This document shows, one piece after another, positions 11,679-22,900 of a stretch of 64,000 nucleotides of DNA. The first letter of the stretch is position 1, and every line of letters begins with the position of its first letter. Position numbers and translations under genes: made by a program. The notes beneath the pieces are model-generated. The model was not told the origin of the DNA. It saw nothing but the letters and a program-made list of their open reading frames with translations, and made no database searches. This DNA comes from Pictodentalium vernedei (taxonomy: Eukaryota > Mollusca > Scaphopoda > Dentaliida > Dentaliidae), in assembly GCA_031216915.1 (NCBI GenBank), contig CM062297.1:530618971-530682970 (forward strand), written 5' to 3'.

Positions 11679-12412
11679 TTGTTATTTCATATCGAAACTG
11701 GCAAAGTCTAGTGGTTACATAATGAACCTTAAAAAACTAGAATATATATGACCAGGTTACAATAATCTTTTACGAACAATTTTCCTGACAATACAGCGAA
11801 ATACACTCATTTCTGTTTCTAAAACACAGCTTACAGTCCCTCACTGGAATGAGCTAATCAAGCTAATTCCAATTCTGGGGTCATAAACTATGATTGGAGG
11901 GCAAAATCTGACAAATAATAAAATTCAAATAGCGATTTTGGTGAATGGTGCTGGCTGGGTATTTCCATTACTATAGCTAAATTTTTCAAATATAATCGCA
12001 AAGATGCCATAATCAGTGATAAAAAATTGAGAGAAATTATTTTGACATTAATTAACTGGTATACATATACTCTGGTTAAAGAAGTTGCACAGAAAGATAC
12101 ATGTCAATGCAGGTTTCAGTTTCTTGTAGATATCACATGGTATATCTATCACTCGTCATGGTTTCAAATAGGGATGCTGCAACGTAACCAGGTTATTCTC
12201 ATAGGTACTCAGGAGTTCAGCAAAATTAACTGCATTCAAAGTTAAGATTTTAGTTGATATGATTTTTAAAACAGCATGTTGAATTTTGGATGTTTTTGAA
12301 GTACAAAATCTTCCATCGCAGGTGTATAGAGACCTTAGTATGGCCAGATAGTTTTGAGCTTTCAGCCACAGAACTATTCAAATTAATCAAGAATATATAT
12401 ACATATATATAT
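11679..12412. other. Mostly unannotated interval with a possible decayed MITE
   Basis: Around 11835-11885 a weak palindrome, 'cactggaatgagctaatcaagctaattccaattctgggg', resembles the central hairpin of the TTAA MITEs found elsewhere, but the termini cannot be found. The rest is AT-rich, ends in an AT dinucleotide run (12393-12412), and shows no supported gene. Confidence 0.35.
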
Positions 12413-12571
12413 ACTGTTCAAAAAAAGAAATGCAAAACGGGTTTTCTGTGATGAGGGACGTTCCTGCGTTATGGGATAAAAAAATAGAGAACGAAATCAA
12501 TTCATAACCAAAGTTTTAATGGATGAATGAAGCACAAATGGAAAAGTTTCACAAGTCGACGTCATCCAAAC

Positions 12572-12852
12572 TCAATATTCAGTGTGATTGCCATCTGAGT
12601 CCAAAACAGCTTGGCACCTTCTGTTCACTGAAGCAATCAGATTCCGGATGGAAGCTTGAAGTGTGGTGGCCCACTCTTCCTGCAAGGCTGAGGTTATGGT
12701 TGCCATTATCGAACACTTCGATTCAGTTGATCCCATGTTCGATCGGGTTCAAATCTTGCGATTTGGAAGGCCAGGACAGGACTTTGATGTTGTTATCCTG
12801 TAGATAAGCAGTCGTGAGCCTTGCTCTGTGCGGTTGGGCATTGTCATGCTGA
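12572..12852 (-). pseudogene. Tc1-like transposase, C-terminal half (broken)
   Basis: Read on the minus strand, it gives QHDNAQPHRARLTTAYLQ, then VLSWPSKSQDLNPIEHGIN, then EEWATTLQASIRNLIASVNR and a terminal RRCQAVLDSDGNHTEY before a stop at 12572-12574. These are the conserved motif around the second catalytic Asp (QxDNAxPH) and the SPDLNPIE block with the third acidic residue of the DDE/D family, plus the usual C-terminal RNLI..M..RC segment. At least one frameshift separates PIEHGIN from the C-terminal block. Reading ends at the type 5 element head at 12853. The enzyme would have cut and pasted the transposon at TA sites; this copy is inactive. Confidence 0.85.
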
Positions 12853-13747
12853 ATGAAAGTGTCAATGACACTGTAGCTCAACTTGTCAAGACATGTACAT
12901 GTATAGTATGTGACACAGCAATGACAAACATCTAGGTAATGACCTGATAACAAAGGTATATATAAAGTATTGTAACAGTCTGTACATAAATACTGACCAT
13001 AGCCTGTAACAAATGTATAGGTAAAGTATTGTAAAGGTGGGTGACAGTCAGATGCTAAACCAGAAAAGAAATCTTTGAGTCCCAGAGTGGGTCTGACTGA
13101 ACCCCAAAATATTTGTTCTCATAGCACAGTGATAACAAAGGCACCCCAAAACACACTCATTCCTGTCCCAAGGTGAAAACAAAGGTACCCAAAAAGTTTC
13201 GTGAAGATCAGTTCATAAATACGAGCTGCATAGAAGTTGTGACAAAAAACTGATTGGACCTAATTTCGGTACGAAATGGCCACTGGCAGCCATCTTGAAT
13301 TTTGGACCGCAGTCAGAAACACTCGTTCTCGTCCCAAGGTACCCAAGAAGTTTCGTGAAGATCAGTTGATAAATACAGCCTCTAGCCCAAGCCGTATTGA
13401 CATGTGCACTTACAGTGTATAAGTAGCACTAAATAAATCAAAATTCATCTAATTTGAATAATTTCTGCACGAGAAAAAAACCCGTACTGTATGTGATGTA
13501 TTCCATTTTACTAAACATTCATACAAAAATTTATTCAAATCAGAACTTTCATACAGAAGTTCTGTACAAAAGACTGATTGCACTAATTTGGGGACAAAAT
13601 GGCTGCTGGTGGCCATCTTGAATTTCGGACCACACCCCAAAACACTCGTTCTCATCCCACCGTGATAACAAAGGTACCCAAGAAGTTTCGTAAAGATCGG
13701 TTCATAAATACGGCCTCTAGCCTGAGCCGTATAGAAGTTGTGTACAA

Positions 13748-16061
13748 ACAAGAGGCCCCACGGGGCCTGAAGCGCTCATCTTGTACAGAACACAATTTAA
13801 ACAGAGTCCAAGAATGAGTCTACATTAAGCAAGCCATCTCCATAGGCTACACTGTCAATCCTTGAGTCCCTCAGGAGTGACAAAAATAATCTGGGCATCA
13901 TGCCTTTTCTTCAGTTGATCATAAGCAAAATGTAGAGCTCCCCTATGAAGCCCCTTGATACAACCTATGTGGATTAATCTTAGTACCTCTAGAAGGTACT
14001 GAATACAAAATTTTTAATTCTTCAGCAAAATGGCCAATTCCGGCTCCCATAGAGAGCCCAAATATTAACCCAGGCTCTTGATTTGAACACAGTTAAATCT
14101 GACTTCCCTAGAGATGTTGTGTAATGAATATGAAAGCATTCTGACTGTAGGATCTGAAGAAGTGAAATTGTCAAGAAATTTCTCTGAATTGCACTAAGTT
14201 CAAATTTGGGCCACCATAGCGAGCCCAAATATTGACCTATGGATCCGATTTGAACAAACTTGAATTTGACCCCCCTAGAGATGTTGTATACCAAATGTGA
14301 AAGCATTCTGACAAGTGAATCTGAAGAAGAAGATTTTTGAAGAAATTCCCTCATATTGTACTAAGTTATATTTATTTATTTATTTATTGGTGTTTAAGGT
14401 CACATACTTATGCACAATGGCTAATCGTGACCGCGACAGTTTTACGGGTGGAGGAAGCCGGAGTACCCGGAGAGAACCACCGAGCAACGACGAGCAGCTG
14501 TCAGCTCCCCAACATCGTAACTCTGAACTCTGCACCGCAGCACAGGCAGGGTTAGATTGGTTGAAGACATGCGCACCATCCCCCCATGTAGGCAATCGGG
14601 GTGAAGTGTCTTGCCCAAGGACACAACGCGGTTGCCGCAGGTGGGATTCGAACCGAGGACCTCTCGGCTTGCAGCCTGCACCTCTACCAACTGAGCCACC
14701 GCGCCCCCTTGTACTAAGTTAAATTTCATGTTCCCATATGGAGCCCAAATATTAACCTAGGCACTCGAATTGAACAACCTGGAATCTGACCCCCCTAGAG
14801 ATGTTGTATACCAAATATAAAAGTATTCCAACTGGTGGATCTGAAGAAGAAGATTTTTTAAAGAAATTTTCTCATATTGCATCAAGTAAAAATTTGGGCT
14901 ACCATAGTGAGCCCAAATATATACCTAGGGATCTGATTTGAACAAACTTGAATCTGACCCCCATAGAGATGTTGCATACCAAATATCAAAGCATTCTGAC
15001 TGATGGATCTGAAGAAGAAGATTTTTTTAAATTACCCTCCATATTGAACAAAGATAAATTTGGGCTTCTGTAGGAAGCCCAAATATTAACCTAGGGACTT
15101 GGTTTGAACAATCTAGAATCTGACCCTCATAACAATGATGTATACCAAATATTAAAAGATTCTGACTGGTGGTTCTGAAGAAGAAGATTTTTTAAAGAAT
15201 ATTCCCCATATTACCCCTATGTTAAAACTTCGGGCTCCTGTAGAGAGCCCAAATATGAACCAATGAGCTTTATTTCAACAAACTTTTATCTGACCCCCCC
15301 TATGAATGCTGTATACCAAATATCAAAAGATTCTGATGATTGGTTCTGGAGAAAAGATTTTTTAAAATTTTTGCAAATATGCTGACTCAGCATTTTTTCG
15401 ATACCCATTACAGAACACCCTAACAAAACCGATGGCAATTTTTTTTTACCATTCAATTCTACTGGTCATAAGGATACTTCATACCAAATAAAAGCTCTCT
15501 GTTCCGTGGGGTTTGGGAAATATGGGCGTTTGAAAATATTTCTATTTTTAGCTCCCAGGGTTCCTATGGGGATGCGGGAATTTTTTTTTTTGCATGGGTC
15601 ATGTACTTATGACCCAATAATACCACAAACCAAATTTGGTTCATACCGGACCATCGGTTCAGAAAATAGAAATTTTGGGCGGGGCCAAAAATCTTACCCC
15701 TCCTATTACAAAGCCAAATATTACTTCACGAACTTCGTTTGAACAAACTTGATTCTACACCTCATATGGAAGCTCCATAGCAAATATCAAGTCATTGTAC
15801 ACACTGGTTCTTGAGAAGAAGATTTTTAAAATATTTTCCCCCACTCCCTCCCTATGGGGCTGGGCATGCTGAGTTGAACAAAAATGAAATGCCCCTTTGG
15901 GACCATCACTCACACAAACTTTCACTTGAATTGGCCCAGTGGCTTTGGAGGAGAAGACCAAAACATGGTGTTGACGGACGACGGACGACAGACGACGGAT
16001 GACGGACGACGGACGGGAAGCGATGAGATTAGCTCAGCTTGACTTTGTCAAGATGAGCTAA
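13748..16061 (+). mobile_element. Type 1 pearl/HINE-like element, copy 2 (nested)
   Basis: The head ACAAGAGGCCCCACGGGGCCTG and STIR GCTCATCTTG (13774-13783) pair with the tail STIR CAAGATGAGC (16049-16058). Core units of about 165-168 bp are marked by 'gagcccaaatat' at about 14057, 14221, 14742, 14909, 15077 and 15246. A 'gacggacgacggacgac' microsatellite lies at 15973-16015. It closely follows the copy at 207-2144. The flanks rejoin to match the uninterrupted sister at 62976-63000, so the element boundaries are well supported. Confidence 0.85.
14369..14708 (-). mobile_element. tRNA-derived SINE with target duplication
   Basis: It is flanked by a perfect 13 bp target duplication TTGTACTAAGTTA (14356-14368 and 14709-14721). 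In reverse complement it begins with a tRNA-like region: A-box TGGCTCAGTTGG and B-box GGTTCGAATCC. A conserved 'ccttgggcaagacacttc' block follows (about 14603-14620), then a body ending in repeated AAATAAAT. It is the youngest layer of the 12.4-17.1 kb nest, lying in a type 1 core unit. It is transcribed by RNA polymerase III in this class and mobilised by a partner LINE (established for the class). Confidence 0.9.
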
Positions 16062-16913
16062 AAAACTGATTAGACCTAATTTCAGTACAAAATGGCCACT
16101 GGCAGCCATCTTGAATTTTGAACCGCACTCAGAAACACTCGTTCTCGTCCCAAGGTGATAACAGAGGTACCCAAGAAGTTTCGTGAAGATCGGTTGATAA
16201 ATACAGCCTCTAGCCCGAGCCGTATTAACATGTGTACTTACTGTGTGTAAGTAGCACTGAAAAAATCAAAGTTCATCCAATTTGCATAATTTCTGCACGA
16301 GAAAAAAACCTGTATTATATGTGATATGGTAGTTCTGTGCAAAAATCTGATTGCACCTAATTTTGTACAAAATGGCTGCCATCGGCCATCTTGAATTTTG
16401 GACCGCACCCAAAAACACTCGTTCTCGTCCCATGGTGATACCAAAGATACCCAAGAAGTTTCGTAAAGATCGGTTTATAAATACGGCCTCTAGTCCGAGC
16501 CGTATTGGCATTTGCACTTACAGTGCTGAAAGTAACACTAAATACATCAAAGTTAGTCTAATTTGCATAATTTACGTACGAGAAAAAAACCCGTATTATA
16601 TGTGATGTATCCCATGGTACTAAACATTCAATCAAAAATTATTCAAATCAGCACTTTCATATGGAAGTTCTGCGCAAAAATCTGATTTCACCTAAGTCTG
16701 TACAAAATGGCCACCAGCGGCCAACTTGAATTTCGGATCGGACCCCAAAACACTTGTTCTCATTCCACGGTTATAACAAAGGTACTCAAGAAGTTTCGTA
16801 AAGATCGGTTCATAAATATGGCCTCTAGCCCGAGCCGTATTGAATTGTTGACGGACAGACGGACGACTGGCCATGGCATAAGCTCAAATTTGGCTTTGCC
16901 AAAGTTGAGCTAA

Positions 16914-17100
16914 AAATGGCATTGGCATTCTGCATAATGGGGAGCATGTGTAGATGCAAAATTTCATTTCTGTACCTCTGCGCCGTCCAGTTACCCTCAA
17001 AATGAACGAGGCCCATTCTGCCAGTGTGTGAGATGGCTGTTCACATCATAATGCTACCACCACCAAATCTGTCCACCTCCCGAACGCAGCTACGTGCAAA
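16914..17100 (-). pseudogene. Tc1-like transposase, middle part (broken)
   Basis: The minus strand gives VDRFGGGSIMM, a TGA stop where the family has Trp, then TAISHTGRMGLVHFEGN, WTAQRYRNEILHLHMLPIM and QNANA. This is the FGGGSVMVWG...G...L....GN.NAQRYRDEIL..HVLP block that immediately precedes the QHDNA motif in Tc1 transposases. The missing continuation lies at 12852 and below, across the nested insertions. The upstream DNA-binding domain is absent. Confidence 0.85.
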
Positions 17101-17105
17101 AAACC

Positions 17106-17626
17106 ATTAGCATTTTTAAAGATGTGGCAATTGGACAGTTGGCAAATTGCCAAATCTTTTGAAATGCTAATGATTTATTTCCATCATTTATATTCACTTG
17201 TAGAAAATACAATTTGGGAAAACACAATTGTAAAAGTTTTGTAGTATTGGCCCCTGGATTATTTTAAAACTTCTCATGAAGCCAATGCTTGTTAGATATT
17301 ATTTCCATCCAATTTTTGCTGAATGCTTCATAAGAATTGACTGTATACTGCTGGATTTTTGAGTGAACATTTCATTACAATTTATTGCATGCTGTTTCTG
17401 CAGAACTTTCCAGGATGTTACAATACCAGCTGGGAAGTTTCTTCATCATACCTGTTACAGGATTTTATTACTTTCCAAAGTGTGATTTACTGGGATTTCC
17501 GGGTTTGATTATAAATGATAGCTTCACAAGTGAATTGTGCAATCAACAATTGTGTCATGTATCCGTGCGCGCAAACGAAGACGCTTTGTCATGGGTGTAA
17601 TGGGGACTTCACTGTTTTGTTTTTTT
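17106..17626. other. Unannotated interval
   Basis: No recognised repeat. An open frame at 17385-17600 on the plus strand has no family resemblance or other support. Confidence 0.4.
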
Positions 17627-17844
17627 TAAACATTACCTAACATGAAAAGCCAAAGACACTTGCAAAAAAAATTCTTGAATAACTAATTTTTCATTTTTTG
17701 TCTCAAAAACATAGGTTGTTACCCCTCATTGGAACGAGCTCGTTCCAATGAGGGTCCTAACCTATGTTTTAGAGACATAAAAATTGGCGATTTTTTTAGA
17801 ATAGCACTGGCCGGTTTTGACCGTTATGTTAGGTAAAGGGTTAA
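17627..17844. mobile_element. TTAA MITE, CCCTTTACC type, left end decayed
   Basis: The right terminus ...GGTAAAGGG followed by TTAA (17841-17844) is intact. The left end TTAAACATTACCTAACATG is a decayed version of TTAACCCTTTACC. The interior is a long palindrome ('gtctcaaaaacatagg...cctatgttttagagac') centred on GGAACGAGCTCGTTCC near 17740. Confidence 0.7.
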
Positions 17845-17881
17845 ATAATATAATTATCGTTAATAATGAAAAGTAATAAAC

Positions 17882-18032
17882 AGAGTAATCGCATGACTGG
17901 ACTGGTTACGTGACATAATTCATTCAAGGCGAGGGACTATATTGTAAAACACTTGTGTGCATTCGCATTGTACAACGTCCCTCACCTCTCATGAATTATT
18001 TCACGTAACCAGTCCAATCAAACGATTACTCT
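17882..18032. repeat. Long inverted repeat (hairpin element)
   Basis: The arms of about 55 bp, 17882-17938 and 17977-18032, are imperfect reverse complements sharing 'actggttacgtga' and 'gagggac'. They surround a spacer of about 38 bp. No coding and no recognised termini; it resembles a foldback or MITE-type element. Confidence 0.7.
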
Positions 18033-18228
18033 CTATCCACTGAACTTTATTTTGGATTAACTGAAAAGTATTTCTGTTTTATTTTTCTGTAAACCATTTA
18101 GTTTAAAAAGTTTTCTTCCATTTTCCTTTCAAATTATTTGTTTATTATATTTCAGAATAGTTAAATTGGAATTATTGTTGTTGGATCTCAGATTTCTGTC
18201 TGTTATTAATACCACAACGTAACAATCG

Positions 18229-18328
18229 CCCATCCCATGATGCTATACCTACAAATAATTGGACAACCATTGACCATGCCCATCCCATGATGCTATACCT
18301 ACAAATAATTGGACAACCATTGACCATC
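18229..18328. repeat. 50 bp direct tandem duplication
   Basis: The segment with 'catcccatgatgctatacc' and 'aattggacaaccattgaccat' occurs twice with a period of 50 bp (18231 and 18281). The copies are identical by eye, so this is a recent slippage or duplication event. Confidence 0.85.
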
Positions 18329-18608
18329 ATCCATCCATTGCTGCATTCAACTGTCGTTCGAGGTGTTTCAAGGTTGTGAAAAAGGATTGTTACTGTTTAC
18401 ATAATGCAAAACATGAGTCAAGAAGTGAACAAGAAACAAGCAGATGAAAATAGGCAACAGATATTGAATTGTTCCCATGCTGAAAACATATCACTAATCT
18501 CTGGACAAAAGAACAGATATGTGGTTTTGCTTCCTACATGTCTGTGTTGGCAGTTACAAACAACAGCTGTTGAAACATCATTAGTTCATTTCCTAATTCC
18601 AAACTCTC
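18329..18608. other. Unannotated interval, open frame of unknown meaning
   Basis: A plus-strand frame from 18404 is open until the MITE at 18609 and would encode a polar peptide beginning MQNMSQEVNKKQADE. I do not recognise it and there is no evidence of splicing or a promoter. Confidence 0.3.
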
Positions 18609-18756
18609 TTAACCCTTTACCCAACATAACGGCCAAAACAGGTCTGCACTATTCACAAAAGTTGTCAATTAATTTTATTTTTTTTGTCTCAAAAAGATAG
18701 GTTATGACCCCTCTTTGGAACGAGCTCATCGCTTTTCATGTTAGGTAAAGGGTTAA
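18609..18756. mobile_element. TTAA MITE, CCCTTTACC type, short form
   Basis: TTAA plus CCCTTTACCCAACAT at the left (18609-) and ATGTTAGGTAAAGGG plus TTAA at the right (to 18756). Only half of the usual central hairpin is left ('cctctttggaacgagctcat' at 18709-18728), so it is an internally deleted copy of 148 bp. Confidence 0.8.
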
Positions 18757-19797
18757 CCAGAGTTTTGTAATTCTAAACTCCAATATTAACCTATTGGCAT
18801 ACACAAATCTTCACACGGTTTTCGGAAGCTAGAAGTTGAGTACTTTAGGTATTTTTATAATTTTAAAAAAACTCTAGGAAGGAGTTCAATTTTCTCAACT
18901 GAGATTCTTATTTACAGTATCATTGAAACTGAAAGAAGAAATTAACCTATTATCCTAAAGCTCAGATGTCAGAAAAATTGTTTAAGCTGATACTGCAAAA
19001 CATAATTTTTTTTATATGCATTTATTTTAACATTTGAGAAAATAAATAAAACTTTGAGCTCTTCGTTGCTTCTGCCAGGTGTCTCCAATACAGAGTCAAG
19101 AAACACTTTGAACTCAGGGGTCAGCCGAGTGGGTGACTAGGGCGAAGAAGTCGCCTTGTCATTCCTCAAGACGCCTTGGCTTACATTGGGGCAAAATTCA
19201 AGTCGCCCTCCAAAACTTCCTTGGGAGACATGGCAGTTTACTGTATTTTCTTATGTTTTATTTTAAAAAAAAACAACGCTTCCGCATTCACAAAAAAGTA
19301 AACACGGCTGCTGTTAAAATCCGTCATATGGCTCTGAAAATAGCCTAAAACAGCCCAATTTTATAATTCTGAAAAGAGTTGTAATGTCGTAGTTGTTCGA
19401 ACAATATGCCCCAACTGATAGCAACTAGCACAAAATGCTATTTAAAAACAAAAGTGTCAGCAAAAACCACGAATCACACAAGACACGCATCGAGTTGATT
19501 AGAATTTATTAAAGTTAACCACCGTTTCAACCCCCCCCCTCCCCCCCCCCCCCCCCCCCCCTAAAAAAAAAATGTGCAGGGGACAGTTCATCCATAAAAT
19601 CGTTGAAATTGCTTATGGGTTACGCTCTGTTCCACTGAAAAATTGGTTGCATTGAAATTCGCCCCGCAATTTGCATTGAAAGTTTTTCTTTGAAAACTTG
19701 TGATGGAAGGGGGTTAAATGTAACAAGGCTACAACAGAAATCACACATATTAGGATGGATGAGAATGGCAGGCCTTATAGCACCAGTCGCACGTGTC
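18757..19797. other. Unannotated interval with a poly(C) tract
   Basis: No family recognised. A tract of almost pure C occupies about 19530-19561 after 'ttcaa'. A short frame at 19133-19348 has no support. Confidence 0.4.
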
Positions 19798-19880
19798 AAA
19801 AAGTTAAATCCGACTTAATCAATAAGCAAGTAGTTCAAACTGAACAACTTGCTTACTGATTAAGTGGGATTTAACTTTTT
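19798..19880. repeat. Short hairpin element
   Basis: The arms 'aaaaagttaaatccgactta' (from 19798) and its imperfect complement ending 'gggatttaacttttt' (to 19880) fold with a very short loop around 'aactga'. Confidence 0.65.
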
Positions 19881-19962
19881 ACCTGCTAAGTATTTTCTAG
19901 CGTTTCTTTTTAATAAAATCCAGTCATGGCTGCTGTGAGGCATCCATGGCTGGGCTTGATTA

Positions 19963-22900
19963 ATGAAAGTGTCAATGACACTGTAGCTCAACTTGACAAA
20001 CTTGAACTTGGTTGTCAGGACACCTGAGGCCCCGTAAGGCCTGGGCTGACAGGTTATTTAGTCCCGCTGATGAAATTGCGGGAAAATTAGACCAACGTGG
20101 AGGGTTGGAATCCAAGTGTCACGAACTTGGCGCTGGGAGCTGAGTTAGACCGACGCCGTGATTCCTCCTCTGCCAAATTGGCCTGAAATATGTTCGATTT
20201 CTGTTAGGTGTGATTCCTAATCACTTCAGGCTGTGTAATGGAAAGAATGATTTAAAGTAACAACGATTCTTTTATTTACACATAAAAATAAAGCCGTTTC
20301 AATATTTCAACAATCAACAATTCGATTCTTTTCACAGAAAATGGATTGCTAGGGTTAAATAATTCCCAACAATTATATAGTCATTCTATAGCCCCGTACT
20401 GGCACTATAGTCTACACATTGGAAATGTTACTCCGTGAGCTCGCCATAAGAGCTTCACAAATCTGAAATTATATTACGGAGAGCTTGCCATAAGAGCTTC
20501 ACAAATCTGAAATATTATTACCCTGAGCTCGCCATAAGAGCTTCACCCGCTTAGGCTCAAATGTCAACATCTGCGCATAACTGTACCTCTGGCTGTCGGA
20601 GGGTTCCGACCAGCAATGTTTGTCATCTATAAAGCCACCGTACTTCTGATTTGGGTCAGATATTGTCTACTCATACCTTATGTGCCTTTTGAAAGTCCTC
20701 CGTGAAAGTCCTATTGAAATGTTCACTGTTCCTGATTGAATTCACGATTTACAAATGCCCCTTTTTGTGCTAGGGCGAAATTGTCACTCACACCGATCTC
20801 CAGTCGGTATTACGATGCTTCGACAGCAAAACAAACTATTCCCAACGCAATCAGTCTGACGCTTCAAAGGGTTTATACGCACAATACAATTAACCTGCAC
20901 TTCTGACTATTGCAGGCTGATACCTGCTACTCGACAATCTAAACTTTAACGTTTCACCTTGGGTTTTCCTTCTCAACGAATTTGGCACTGTAGCCGCCTA
21001 TCAACCTTAAGCTAAATCAATCGTGGAATGCCCTGTCTGGCGATTCCAGCCATTTCAGGGTCCTGTGATCGAAGGTACCCCTATGCCAGGAAACAGAGTC
21101 CGCCTGCCCTGGACTTCACCAACGTGTGTGTGTGTGACCCCAAGTGTGTGTCTAATGTTCTGCTCTTCAAGGTATATATACTTTTTACCCTAAACTGCCA
21201 GGTGGACAGATGCTCATCTGTCCATCTGCCAAAACGGTGGGAGATGACGTATATCAAGGCAGAATCAATACAAGTCATCTCGCGTGTGACTTAACGGTGA
21301 TTTCACTTGTCGAGAGAACCGATTCGTTCCTGCCACTCATTGCTATACTAATGATCAGGTGACGACACGACAGACATTTCTATCTTTTAGAATCTCGTTT
21401 CTCAATTGGCCGTGACGATATCCTGCCACCAACCGATTACATCTCGTAAGACTCGCGACTACTGTATAACTTAAATGAGATTAGACCTTATCTAACATAC
21501 CGTTTCTCCCCTGGGTCCCTGCCCTGAAGCTGGATATACACCACGTGTGTTTTTTCCATGCCCTGCTTCACAGAGAAGTGAAATTCACGTAGGTTTTTTG
21601 CCTTGATGCAGAATATCTTTTGAACTTACAATATCTTTATATATGAGGCCCCTTGCCCCTATATTTAGGCTGGCTTTGCTCTGACAATGGTAAGTTATAA
21701 ATGAAATGGCAAAATTGAAGAACATTGGTACCAATGTTATTTGGTGAAACTTCAACATAACAGCATTGTGTGTGTATTACGTCTGAGCAATCCATGCATT
21801 TTTAAATGTAAACTGTAAGACTGGCTAAAGGAAAAATGTTGATACACAAATGCAGTATGTTCAGAGGTTATTGTAAATGGCAATTTTTTTCACAGAAATG
21901 AATGCTAATCAACAGCTCTTGTCTAGAGTTGACTAATGAGCACACCAAGTTCAAAAATAATCCTATGATAAATGTGGCCTGTAGGCCATGTCAAAGAATG
22001 TTGATGCACAAATGCAATAAATTCAAAGATTGTTGCTAACAGCAACAGTTTTTGATGGAAATGAAAAGAAAATCAATAGCTCCTATCTTGGTCACCCTGC
22101 ATAAGCATACAAAGTTTCAAAACAACCTGATAATGAATGTGCCCTCTGAGGCATGCCAAAGGAAGATGTTAATGCACAAATGCACTAAGTAGAAGGTCAT
22201 TACTTATGGCAATGTTTTTTGTTGTTTTTTTATGGAAATTCATAAATATACCCTGAATAGAGTGCAAAAGGGATAAGCTGATGCACAAATGCAGTAAGTT
22301 CAAAGGCTGGTGATAACGACAATAATTTTTTATGGAGATGAAAAAAAGCAATAGCTCACATCCAGAGGTCACCCCGAATACACATACCAAGTTTCAAAGT
22401 GATCTGATCATAATGTGCCCTGAAGGGAGTGTTAAAGGGAAATACTGAGGTCTGACTAAACGAAGTTCAAAGGTCAGCGGCTACATTTTTTGACAGAAAT
22501 GAAAGAAAATCGACAGCTCCCATATAGATGTCACCCCACACAAGCACACCAAGTTTGTAAGCGATCCGATCCCAAATGTGCCCTGCAGGGTGTGTCAAAG
22601 GGAAATATTGATGCTTAACTGCACTAAGTTTTTACTAAGTTCATCGAAGGTCATTGCCAGTGGCAACATTTTTGGACAGAAATCAAAGAAAATTGATAAC
22701 TCCCATCTAGAGGTAACCCCAAACAAGCATACAAAGTTTCAAACTGATCTGATCATAAATGTGCCCTGTAGGGCATGCCAAAGGAATATATTGATGCCTA
22801 ACTAATAAACTAAGTTCAAAGATCGTTGGCAGCGGCAAAATTTTTTGACGGACGGAAATGGAAGAAAATCGATAGCTCACATCTAGAGGTCACTCCAAAC

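Larger units (their letters stand above)
12853..16913 (+). mobile_element. Type 5 pearl/HINE-like element (P core), copy 1, interrupted
   Basis: It starts ATGAAAGTGTCAATGACACT (internal palindrome AGTGTCAATGACACT), with the STIR AGCTCAACTT at 12875-12884. The 3' hairpin AGCTCAAATTTGGC...GCCAAAGTTGAGCT (16881-16911) carries AAGTTGAGCT (16902-16911). Core units contain 'acaaaatggccactggcagcc' and 'aagaagtttcgtaaagatcgg', with repeat spacing of about 178 or 335 bp. A GACGGACAGACGGACGAC tract (16849-16866) precedes the hairpin. It is inserted in the Tc1-like transposase and is itself interrupted by the type 1 element at 13748-16061. A sister copy lies at 62093-63866. Confidence 0.8.
12413..17105 (-). 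mobile_element. Tc1/mariner-like DNA transposon, split by nested insertions
   Basis: Near 12413 a terminal sequence beginning 'actgttcaaaaaaagaaatg' next to TA is typical of Tc1-like inverted repeats. Transposase remnants on the minus strand lie at 12572-12852 and 16914-17100; everything between is later insertion. The N-terminal part and the other inverted repeat were lost near 17100. This is the oldest, outermost layer of a four-level nest. Confidence 0.75.

Noticed and set aside
12523-12807. Plus-strand open frame of 94 codons
   Set aside because: It is the antisense of the Tc1-like transposase, whose motifs are on the minus strand.
14640-14707. tRNA gene
   Set aside because: The A- and B-box sequence is the head of a SINE with body, AAAT tail and target duplications, not a free tRNA.
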